Part shown: positions 53,445 to 60,994 of the stretch, piece after piece
Numbering within the stretch: position 1 is the first letter of the stretch
Layout of the letters: each line of letters opens with the position of its first letter
Assembly: GCA_947493695.1 (NCBI GenBank)
Contig: CANLSF010000005.1
Span: 124,001-188,000 of the forward strand
Source of the DNA: an uncultured Kiloniellaceae bacterium
GTDB taxonomy: Bacteria > Pseudomonadota > Alphaproteobacteria > Kiloniellales > Kiloniellaceae
Direction: 5' to 3'
DNA length: 64,000 bases
Notes under the pieces: model-generated
The model's input: only the letters and a program-made list of their open reading frames with translations
Told to the model about the DNA's origin: nothing
The model's database searches: none
Program-made: the position numbers and the translations under genes

Positions 53445-54275
53445 TTACTGCAGGAGTGACAAGAGGGTCTGCGGCAACTGATTGGCCTGGGAAAGTGCCG
53501 AGACCGACGCCTGCACAAGGACCTGTGAAGACACGAGCTTGCTCTGCTCTTCGGCCAGATCGACATCCATGATTGCAGAGCGGGCAGCGGAGACGTTCTC
53601 CAGTGCCGTCGTGATCTGCTGACCACGGAACTCAAAACGCGAGAGAATAGCACCCACGTTGGCACGAGCTTCCGAAATCCGGTCGATTGACAAGTCCACC
53701 GCCGTCATAGCGGAGGTCGCAAGAGCAACCGTCGAGACACTTTCACCCACGAGCGAGATTCCGCCGGTCGTAAAGCTGGCCGACCCGAAGCCGGTGAAAT
53801 CCACGAGAATAACGTCTGCCGGGTCGGTACCGACGAAGTAGCTCTGCTGTGTGGTGGTTCCATCCAACAGAGAATCGCCGTTAAAGCGGGTCGTCTCTGC
53901 CATGCCGTCGATTTCTTCAAGCAGGCTCTGGAACTCGGCATCGATGAAGCCACGTTCCGTATTGGTCGGAACACCGGACAGGGACTGTGCCGCCAGGGCC
54001 TTCAAACGCTGCAGCACGTCCGCGATACGGGCCAGGCCACCGTCGGCAACCGACATGATCGATCCGCCCTGCGAGGCGTTGATGGCGGACTGGCGCAACA
54101 CGGTCACATCAGAGTTAAGCCGCGTACCAATCGCCAGACCGGCAGCATCGTCCGATGCCTTCACGATCCGAGAGCCACTCGCCAGCTTTGACACCGAAGA
54201 CCCGGACTGGGCAGAGTTATAGTTTAGAAACCGTAGGGCCGAATTTGCTGCGGTGTTTGTCGTGACCGTCGGCAT
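53445..54275 (-). CDS. Flagellin, MPTVTTN type (copy 2)
   Basis: The protein has 276 residues, nearly identical to copy 1. The few differences include TGE/VGE and VVD/VAL in the centre and LLQ/LLS at the end. The DNA is also very similar over the coding region but not in the flanks, which points to a recent duplication or gene conversion limited to the gene. Confidence 0.95.
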   Translation of the reverse strand: MPTVTTNTAANSALRFLNYNSAQSGSSVSKLASGSRIVKASDDAAGLAIGTRLNSDVTVLRQSAINASQGGSIMSVADGGLARIADVLQRLKALAAQSLSGVPTNTERGFIDAEFQSLLEEIDGMAETTRFNGDSLLDGTTTQQSYFVGTDPADVILVDFTGFGSASFTTGGISLVGESVSTVALATSAMTAVDLSIDRISEARANVGAILSRFEFRGQQITTALENVSAARSAIMDVDLAEEQSKLVSSQVLVQASVSALSQANQLPQTLLSLLQ

Positions 54276-54392
54276 GCCACATCTCCTTAGTTTATCCGCT
54301 CGTTCCCAAGCGGTTTGTTATTCCCCGTGCTGCTTTACACTGATCCTCTTGATCCAGGTGCACAGCATGGAATTTCCGTTAGTGGCAAAAGC

Positions 54393-54407
54393 GCAAACTT
54401 CGTGCCA
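54393..54407 (-). promoter_or_regulatory. Sigma-54 promoter of flagellin MPTVTTN copy 2
   Basis: TGGCAC-N5-TTGC on the minus strand, 118 bp before the start codon. The leader hairpin is CCGCT/AGCGG at 54296-54313 and the ribosome-binding site is TAAGGAGAT. Confidence 0.85.
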
Positions 54408-54689
54408 AATTTTACGCATTTCGAATCATTGTTTAATTTCAAATACTTGAGTGCAGTTATTTGAATGCCGACACAAAATAGAGGGAAAACTCTGCTGGGC
54501 AAGTTATGCAAAAAAGGAACGTACCCCGGCAAAGACTGCCGATCACAGGCAGATCTGTCCGGTTGTTTCAGAGAAAAGCGGGAGGAAGAAATCAGCGGAG
54601 GGACGAAAACAGCTCATCGCCGGGACAGTGATTGCGCAGAAGCGATGGATCAGGTGCGCAGGAAGAGGCGGAAAATCGCTGGAAAGACT
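54408..54689. other. Intergenic region upstream of flagellin copy 2
   Basis: It is AT-rich near the promoter and purine-rich from 54570 to 54680. No gene or defined site was recognised. It separates the flagellin cluster from the glycan genes. Confidence 0.4.
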
Positions 54690-55877
54690 TTAACGAAGAA
54701 CTTCGGCAATCGCCTTTTTGACTCTGAGCATCTCTTCGGAAGTCATATCTATATAGAAGGGCAGACCGATAACTCTGTCGATGACCTGTTCGGATACCGG
54801 CAGGGCGTTCCTTGGGCAGGCGGCAAACGCCGGTTCGTTGTAACAGCCATCCCCCCACCAGCGCCGGGCCTGTATGCCACTTTGTGCCAGGGAAGCGATT
54901 AGGCTTTTTGAGCTTACAAGCTGGGTTTCGAAGTTGATGGTGGCGGAGGCCCAAGGCTCTCGCCCACCCGGCTGTGGCTTAAACCCCGGCAAATCCGCCA
55001 TAATCCACAGATACTCGTCCCTAAGTTTAAGGAACCGCGCGCGCGTGGCGGACCAATTGTCGAGCCCTGCCAAACCGACGGCTGCGGCATATTCACTCAT
55101 TTTCCCGTTGGTCCCGGGCAATTGTGCAGATCGGCTCTCGGCTGTTTCACCAGGTTTCAGGGAAAAACCGAAGCTTGAAAGGCTTCGTATACTTGAGATC
55201 ACTCCAGGATCACGTGACAGGATCAGACCGCCCTCGCCTACTCCGAACACCTTTGTCGCGTGCAGACTGATCATAACGGGCGACTGGCCCAACTCCGCCG
55301 CATCAAAACTCGCGGCTCCGTCAATAACAGCCGGAATTCCGGTATCTGCGGTAAATCTATCCCAGGCACCTGTGTTCACCGGCCGCCCGAAGACAGAGAC
55401 CGGCATAACAGCAGCCACCCGGCCTGGGGCGTGTTTCAAGAGATATTTTGCCTGCTCGGGCTCCAACGCCCAGGTTGCCGGATCCACATCCACAAACCAG
55501 GGCACCAGGCCAGCGGCGATCACCGCAGACGCCGAGGCAGTGAAGGTAAATCCGGGTAACATGCAAAGATCACCAGGCAAGGGCGCCACTGCCTGGAGCG
55601 CAAGGGTGAGGCCGATGGTTCCATTGGTAACAGCCAGAACCGAATCCATTCTACCGCCGAAACGGGCCGAAAGCCTCTTCTCGAAGCGGTCAGCCAATGG
55701 CCCGAAGTTCGAATACCAGCGATTCCCGTCGATTTCCTCAAGGTAAGGCGCGATCTGCGCGGCGGTCGGCAGCTTCGGGCGCATTACGGAGATCGGACTC
55801 ACTCTCGCCTGTTCTACAACTTCTGCAAAGTCAGCGCCGAAACTCAGTTCTCTCTGGGATTGTGGCACGATAATCAC
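54690..55877 (-). CDS. DegT/DnrJ/EryC1/StrS aminotransferase
   Basis: The protein has 395 residues. PLP-Lys is Lys209 in SLHATKVFGVGEGG. Other family features are the N-terminal RWYSNFGPL, TNGTIGLTLAL, GFTFTASASA and DGAASFDA blocks. It adds an amino group to a keto-sugar nucleotide. The start used is the GTG at 55877; an ATG at 55784 (residue 32, MRPKLPTA) would also give a normal family N-terminus. It is divergent from rfbA, which makes the dTDP-sugar such an enzyme would use. Confidence 0.85.
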   Translation of the reverse strand: MIIVPQSQRELSFGADFAEVVEQARVSPISVMRPKLPTAAQIAPYLEEIDGNRWYSNFGPLADRFEKRLSARFGGRMDSVLAVTNGTIGLTLALQAVAPLPGDLCMLPGFTFTASASAVIAAGLVPWFVDVDPATWALEPEQAKYLLKHAPGRVAAVMPVSVFGRPVNTGAWDRFTADTGIPAVIDGAASFDAAELGQSPVMISLHATKVFGVGEGGLILSRDPGVISSIRSLSSFGFSLKPGETAESRSAQLPGTNGKMSEYAAAVGLAGLDNWSATRARFLKLRDEYLWIMADLPGFKPQPGGREPWASATINFETQLVSSKSLIASLAQSGIQARRWWGDGCYNEPAFAACPRNALPVSEQVIDRVIGLPFYIDMTSEEMLRVKKAIAEVLR

Positions 55878-56066
55878 TCGACCGGCTATGTGTCATTTGA
55901 CGAAGAGACTGAAATTCCTCGTCTTTAAGACAGTTTTAAGCAGTAACGTTAATAATTCTACAGGATGAATGAAAACGGTCGGTTAACGCCTGGGGCAGAT
56001 TTGAGCGAGATTGTATCGCCACGGCAGATCAGATCCAGATGTAACCGGCGAACCTGACGAGTAGAT

Positions 56067-56963
56067 ATGGCAAAAGTCGATAAAGTGAGCCGCAAGGGCA
56101 TCATACTTGCCGGAGGTTCGGGCACCCGACTACATCCCCTGACCGTGTCCGTCAGCAAGCAGTTGCTGCCCGTCTATGACAAGCCGATGATCTACTATCC
56201 GCTCTCGAATCTGATGCTGGCCGGCATCGACGAGGTCCTGATTATCACGGCGCCGGACCAGCAGGATTTGTTTCGAAACCTGCTCGGTGACGGCAGTCAG
56301 TTCGGCATGCAACTGGAATACGCGATTCAGGACAATCCGGACGGTGTACCTCAGGCTTTCGTCATCGGAGCGGACTTTATCGGCGACGATCCGGTCACAC
56401 TGATCCTCGGCGACAACATTTTTTATGGCCAGGGGTTAGTGCAACAATTGCGTCAGGCGGTCTACTCAAATCACGGGGCAACCATCTTCGCTTACGTGGT
56501 CAGCGATCCGGAACGCTATGGCGTTGTCGCTTTCGACGAGGAAGGCAATCCAACCAGCATTGCGGAGAAGCCCAAGCGGCCGCGTTCCGACTACGCGGTC
56601 ACGGGCATGTATTTCTTTGATAACGATGTGATTGAGATTGCCCAGAACCTAACCCCCTCAAAACGAGGTGAAACAGAGATTATCGACGTGGTGCGTGCTT
56701 ATATGAAACGGGGAGATCTTTCGGTTGAGCGCATGGGCCGTGGGATCGCCTGGCTGGATGTCGGTACGCACGACGCACTCGCCGAAGCCGCCGCCTACAT
56801 TCAGGCGGTTGATCATCGTCAGGGTTTCAAGATCGCCTGCCTGGAAGAGATTGCCTGGCGGCAGCAGTGGATCGACGACGATCAGCTTCAGACCCTCTCG
56901 AAGAGCTACGGCAATTCGCCTTACGGCAACTATCTCTCAGGTCTGCTTGAACATCGACACTAA
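56067..56963 (+). CDS. rfbA: Glucose-1-phosphate thymidylyltransferase (RfbA)
   Basis: The protein has 298 residues, full length. The nucleotide-binding GGSGTRLHPLT is near residue 12, then KQLLPVYDKPMIYYPL, the metal site LGDNIFYG, and EKP near residue 170. It makes dTDP-glucose from dTTP and glucose-1-phosphate, the first step towards rhamnose and amino-deoxy sugars. The other rfb genes are not in this window. Confidence 0.95.
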   Translation: MAKVDKVSRKGIILAGGSGTRLHPLTVSVSKQLLPVYDKPMIYYPLSNLMLAGIDEVLIITAPDQQDLFRNLLGDGSQFGMQLEYAIQDNPDGVPQAFVIGADFIGDDPVTLILGDNIFYGQGLVQQLRQAVYSNHGATIFAYVVSDPERYGVVAFDEEGNPTSIAEKPKRPRSDYAVTGMYFFDNDVIEIAQNLTPSKRGETEIIDVVRAYMKRGDLSVERMGRGIAWLDVGTHDALAEAAAYIQAVDHRQGFKIACLEEIAWRQQWIDDDQLQTLSKSYGNSPYGNYLSGLLEHRH

Positions 56964-56985
56964 GCCCCAAGGTTGCTGACCGGAC

Positions 56986-57741
56986 TTAGCGGGTACAGAC
57001 CAGATACACGGTAGCGCAAAGATCCGGATAAACCTCGCCGAGCTTATAACAGCCCTCCAGAAACTCATCGTCGATCACGCCGAGCTCCTTCGCCTTGTCG
57101 ATTTGGAAATTCGCCAAAGGCTTGAAAAAAACGCCACCGCTGCTGGCCACATTGAGCCCAGCTTCGATCGCATCGCGTTGTAGCGTGTCCAGCGAATAGG
57201 TACAGCGATGACCATGTTCCGCCTCGGCCGGAGTGACGGCTGCGTTATGCGAAATAAGACCCATCTTCACGGCGATCTGACGCGAGGGCGCGTTGGCATT
57301 CGGACAAGCCAGGAACAATTGCCCCTCAGGCGTGAGCCACTCCCTGATCCGGCTGAGAACCAAATGCGGATCGTCGCAATGCTCCAATGTATGCATCAGA
57401 AAGATCGCGTCGAATTTGCCCTCCAGTTCAACGTCTTCAAACAGTCCGCAATGGATCTTCGCCTGTCCTGCAAAACGCTTTTCCAACTCTGCGGCCAGGG
57501 TCGGCGCCCCCTCGACCGCAGTGACGTCCTCAAACGCCTCGACCAGCAGGCGCGTAAACTCGCCCTTAAAGCAACCAAGCTCAAGCGCCCGCCCCTTAGG
57601 CGCATATTTTTTGAAACTGCGCATCATGAAGACCTTCATCAGGTCATCGAAAGCGTAAGCGTACTTGCGCGCATCACTATCGCCGAATTCGGCATCGAGA
57701 TCTCGGGCGGACGTTGAGCTGTTTGCCGGTGCCGCAGTCAT
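56986..57741 (-). CDS. Class I SAM-dependent methyltransferase (glycan cluster)
   Basis: The protein has 251 residues. Motif I reads ALELGCFKGEFT near residue 53, motif II VTAVEGAP near 73, and a FDAIFLMHTLEHCDDP motif near 108. It resembles Methyltransf_23-type enzymes that methylate sugars or glycan intermediates. It is the last gene of a same-strand cluster from 63436 down to 56986, overlapping the GNAT gene by 4 bp. Confidence 0.78.
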   Translation of the reverse strand: MTAAPANSSTSARDLDAEFGDSDARKYAYAFDDLMKVFMMRSFKKYAPKGRALELGCFKGEFTRLLVEAFEDVTAVEGAPTLAAELEKRFAGQAKIHCGLFEDVELEGKFDAIFLMHTLEHCDDPHLVLSRIREWLTPEGQLFLACPNANAPSRQIAVKMGLISHNAAVTPAEAEHGHRCTYSLDTLQRDAIEAGLNVASSGGVFFKPLANFQIDKAKELGVIDDEFLEGCYKLGEVYPDLCATVYLVCTR

Positions 57742-58226
57742 CGCGTACCTCCTGTCGATGGCTTGGGGTTTTCCAGAGTCAGGTTCAAACTCATCTGAAG
57801 CATTGCATTCTTTCTACCCTGAGCCTGGAAACCAAATTTCTCGTAAAAACGTATCGCACGTTGGTTCTCCTGCCCGACTTCAAGTTTCATCGTCGCGAAG
57901 CCGTCGTCACGCGCGCGCGTCAGGCAGCTCTCAAAGAGAACCGCAGCGACGTCCTTTCCCATGAGAACCGGCTCTACTGTAACATTGGTCACATAGCCGC
58001 TCTGCAAGGCCGGGTCATTGAGATAAGCCGCAACCAGGCCAACCAGGAACCCGTCCCGCCAAGCCTCGAAGGTGATCGCATTCTGGACAATCTTCTGCGC
58101 ATATTCATCAATATTCAGTCGTTCACTGAGCTTTGGAACGAAGGCCGTATCGCAAGCGCACAGATGTGAATTGACCTGGCTCGCTGAGGCCGTTGACTGC
58201 CGGTACAGCACACTCGCCGAGGTCAT
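57738..58226 (-). CDS. GNAT-family N-acetyltransferase
   Basis: The protein has 162 residues. The GNAT fold shows in VGLVAAYLND, YVTNVTVEPVLMGKDVAAVLFESCL and KLEVGQENQRAIRFYEKFGFQAQG; the acetyl-CoA loop is the MGKDVA region near residue 90. The cluster context suggests acetylation of an aminosugar, such as the amino group added by a DegT enzyme. It overlaps both neighbours by 4 bp. Confidence 0.82.
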   Translation of the reverse strand: MTSASVLYRQSTASASQVNSHLCACDTAFVPKLSERLNIDEYAQKIVQNAITFEAWRDGFLVGLVAAYLNDPALQSGYVTNVTVEPVLMGKDVAAVLFESCLTRARDDGFATMKLEVGQENQRAIRFYEKFGFQAQGRKNAMLQMSLNLTLENPKPSTGGTR

Positions 58227-59182
58227 TCCAACACCGCCAGACCAAAGCCCGCCCGCCCGAACTCATTACCGTTGTAGAGCATGTAGGTCTTGTCATCACA
58301 GGAGAAGACATGCGGATAGCACATCATGTCAGAATCCCAGCCACTCTCCGACAGCGCGATCCCCAGATTCTGATCGTCACGCGTCCAACGCTGAAGATCA
58401 TCCGAGTAAGCATGGCCAATCCGGTAACCCCGGTCGGCATTCGTTCGAAAGTCCGAGGAATGACGAAAGCAGAAGTACATGTGATATCGGCCACCGATCT
58501 TGATCACACTTGGCAGAGCCTGGCTTTCGTCTTCAGACAGACTGTCGCCAATGATCGCCACCGCCTCTTGTTTTTCCCAGCGAACGCCATCATCGGACAA
58601 AGCATGGCCGATCTTGTATATGCGTTCGGGAACATCTGAACCTTCGTAGCTCTTCCAGCCGGTGCCGAACATATACCACATGTGAAACCGACCATCGAAC
58701 ACCCGCACGAAGGCATCGCCGACGAGAAAAGGCTCCTGCAGAGATGCGCCCAGAATCGGTCCGCCAAGCCCTTTCCTATAGAAAGTCTCACCCTCATCAT
58801 CACTGAACACCAGACCAACACCCGTTTCGACCGAGACGGATACGCGCCGGCTCCAGCCACAGGTATAAGCCATGACCTGCCCTTCGTGGCGCAGGGGATT
58901 AATGGGGAAAATACCATGCTCATCAAAGCTGCCGAGGGCTCCCAAAGGAAGAACAGGCTTCTCTGACACGCGACGGATTCTGTCAAAATCTTTGTCGAAA
59001 TCGACGAAAGCAACGTGGCTCAAAAACTTTCCCGTCGCCTCGTCTCTTTGGCGTGTCGAGAAATAAATGCGGATATGATCTTCAAAAACCAGTGTCTGGG
59101 GCGACTGGGCGAATTCGACGCAACCGTTTGCAAGTTGGTGATCTCTTGGGTCAAATATCCGTCCGAGCTTGTGCCATTTCAT
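58223..59182 (-). CDS. Five-bladed beta-propeller glycosidase-like protein (copy 1)
   Basis: The protein has 319 residues. The family is the GH43/GH32/GH62-like five-bladed propeller ('glycosyl hydrolase-like, found in glycan clusters'). It starts MKWHKLGRIFDPRDHQLANG, and blade repeats GR-HMYFCFRHSSDF and GRFHMWYMFG recur. SGWDSDMMCYPHVF near residue 275 is shared with the next gene. Catalytic acids cannot be assigned from the sequence. It lacks a signal peptide, so it is cytoplasmic, where it may process a lipid- or nucleotide-linked sugar. The ATG overlaps the upstream gene stop by 4 bp. Confidence 0.72.
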   Translation of the reverse strand: MKWHKLGRIFDPRDHQLANGCVEFAQSPQTLVFEDHIRIYFSTRQRDEATGKFLSHVAFVDFDKDFDRIRRVSEKPVLPLGALGSFDEHGIFPINPLRHEGQVMAYTCGWSRRVSVSVETGVGLVFSDDEGETFYRKGLGGPILGASLQEPFLVGDAFVRVFDGRFHMWYMFGTGWKSYEGSDVPERIYKIGHALSDDGVRWEKQEAVAIIGDSLSEDESQALPSVIKIGGRYHMYFCFRHSSDFRTNADRGYRIGHAYSDDLQRWTRDDQNLGIALSESGWDSDMMCYPHVFSCDDKTYMLYNGNEFGRAGFGLAVLE

Positions 59183-60168
59183 CGTTTCGTCCCCGCAGCG
59201 TCCGGGTTCCCCAACGTTCCCTGCAGTTCCGCAAGGCCGAAACCAAACTTTCCGACACCATTGCCCAGGTAGAACATGTAAGTTTTGCCGTCCAATTCGA
59301 AGACATGAGGATAGCTGACCATCTCGGAATCCCAACCCGAATGGGATATGTCGAGCCCGGCTTTGCTGTCTTCCCGCACCCAGTTTTCCATGTCTGCCGA
59401 ATGGGCGTACCCGATACGATAGCCCTTCTCCTTGCCCCGATATCCAACGCTGTAACGATAACAAAAGAACATGTGATACCGACCGTCGCGATATATGACA
59501 TCGGGACTTGCCTGCGCTTCGTCTTCCTCAATCCGGCTTTCGATCAGATCGCGGTCCAGCTTCCGCCAGTTCACGCCGTCTTTCGAATGCGCCATGCGAA
59601 TTTTGTAAACGGGTTCCGCCCGTCCATCTGCGAGGATCCACTTCCGCCCGGCAATGTAGAAAAGATACAGCCGGTCGCCGAAACGCCGGATCTTGGGTCC
59701 ACTGAGCACAAAAGGTTCGTTCTCGCTGTAAGGCAGCATCGGCCCGGGGCCGCATCTGGTGAAGGAAACACCGTTGTCCTTGCTGCGTGCCATGCCGATA
59801 GCGACATTGAATGGCACCGACTCGCAACGGGTCCAGCCACCGTAATAGGCGAGAACATCGCTGCCATCTCTGATCACTGAAACCGGATAAGTGCCGAACT
59901 CGTCGAACGTCCCCTTCCCGCCCAACTCTAAAATCGGTTTTTCGCCCACAGTCAGAATCGAATGAAGGTCGTGCCGGTCAAGATCCACATAGGAGGAGTA
60001 ACTGACGGACTGGCCGTTTGCGTCCGGCGCGGGCCGGCAGGAGAAGTACACCCTTACAAAGTCGTCAAAGACAAGGGTTGCCGGTCCCTGAGCAAAGGCC
60101 TGCAGCCATTCTCTGTCTTGAATCTTGGTCGGATCAAACACACGACCACGTTTTTTCCACTCGAACAT
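59179..60168 (-). CDS. Five-bladed beta-propeller glycosidase-like protein (copy 2)
   Basis: The protein has 329 residues, clearly paralogous to copy 1: GRVFDPTK versus GRIFDPRD, FDEFGTYPVSV versus FDEHGIFPINP, GRYHMFFCYRYS versus GRYHMYFCFRHS and SGWDSEMVSYPHVFELDGKTYM versus SGWDSDMMCYPHVF. Two diverged copies in tandem suggest different linkage specificity or a heterodimer. The ATG at 60168 is preferred; the ribosome-binding site is weak, in keeping with the coupled arrangement. Confidence 0.72.
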   Translation of the reverse strand: MFEWKKRGRVFDPTKIQDREWLQAFAQGPATLVFDDFVRVYFSCRPAPDANGQSVSYSSYVDLDRHDLHSILTVGEKPILELGGKGTFDEFGTYPVSVIRDGSDVLAYYGGWTRCESVPFNVAIGMARSKDNGVSFTRCGPGPMLPYSENEPFVLSGPKIRRFGDRLYLFYIAGRKWILADGRAEPVYKIRMAHSKDGVNWRKLDRDLIESRIEEDEAQASPDVIYRDGRYHMFFCYRYSVGYRGKEKGYRIGYAHSADMENWVREDSKAGLDISHSGWDSEMVSYPHVFELDGKTYMFYLGNGVGKFGFGLAELQGTLGNPDAAGTKR

Positions 60169-60239
60169 CAAGAGTCTTTTCTAAAAAGGCCGTTCAACGA
60201 TCCGTGTTTTTGGCATTACGGTCCGTTGGCCAATGATTG

Positions 60240-60941
60240 TCATTGAAGTTGATAGCGCTGGAGAAAGTCACCGGAAATGCTTCGCTGATCGTTAAACATC
60301 GCCACATCGATAATCGACAAGCAGGCTATAAACTCGCCACCAAACTGCGAGTAAGTGACGTCACCACTCTGAAGAAAGCGAAGATCGAGCCCCCGATCCC
60401 GGAAGCCATCCTTCGCATAGAGCTCCTGTCCCCCGATAGGATTTATGTAGGTCTCAGCCTCCAGGGCCCGGCATATGGCGATGACTTTGTCCTGGCTCCT
60501 CAAACTATGATCGATCTTCACTTCAGACGATCTGACAATTTTGGTCCTTATATTCAAAAATTCGCAGATCTCAGCAACCGAGTGTTCGATATAAGCGAAG
60601 AGGTTTTGTTCGTTGCTCAGGAAAACGCGTTCCAGCAGCGGCAGTGTCTCGGCGAAAAAGGGTGCTTTCGCGTAGGCCCCTTTAATTCGGTTCAAGAGTT
60701 TCTGGCGATTGAAATCTTCTGCGACATACCGCTCCTCGACGTTCAGATGATCTGAGTCTTTTTTAATCGGTATCGAGAAAGTCGTCGCCGCACCGTTTGC
60801 CAGAAACCTGTTTCGATTTATCCAGCCCTTCTTCGTGTACTCTATATTGTCGTAAATAACGAAAACGTCGGCCGAATTGATCAGCTGAAAATAGCCGATG
60901 TAAGGGCAGAAATAGGGTTGCATGATCGCAATTGACGTCAC
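60240..60941 (-). CDS. WbqC-family protein
   Basis: The protein has 233 residues: MTSIAIMQPYFCPYIGYFQLI at the start with the WbqC DNIEYTKKGWINRNRF block and IPI near residue 55. WbqC proteins occur in O-antigen and aminosugar clusters, and a role in glycine or acyl transfer to aminosugars has been proposed but is not settled. It is the upstream gene of the glycosidase-like pair. Confidence 0.85.
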   Translation of the reverse strand: MTSIAIMQPYFCPYIGYFQLINSADVFVIYDNIEYTKKGWINRNRFLANGAATTFSIPIKKDSDHLNVEERYVAEDFNRQKLLNRIKGAYAKAPFFAETLPLLERVFLSNEQNLFAYIEHSVAEICEFLNIRTKIVRSSEVKIDHSLRSQDKVIAICRALEAETYINPIGGQELYAKDGFRDRGLDLRFLQSGDVTYSQFGGEFIACLSIIDVAMFNDQRSISGDFLQRYQLQ

Positions 60942-60994
60942 GGTGAGCTCGTCTTGACTATCGTTCGGCAGGAATTTTGTGTTTCAAACATCTC

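Noticed and set aside
45975-54275. Repeated blocks resembling a CRISPR or mobile-element array
   Set aside because: The repeats are whole flagellin genes with their leaders and terminators. They are not short direct repeats with spacers, and no transposase is present.
58223-59464. Longer reading of the first propeller gene, with 94 extra N-terminal residues
   Set aside because: The extra part overlaps the neighbouring propeller gene and has no family match; the ATG at 59182 couples the two genes and begins with the conserved MKWHKLGR sequence.
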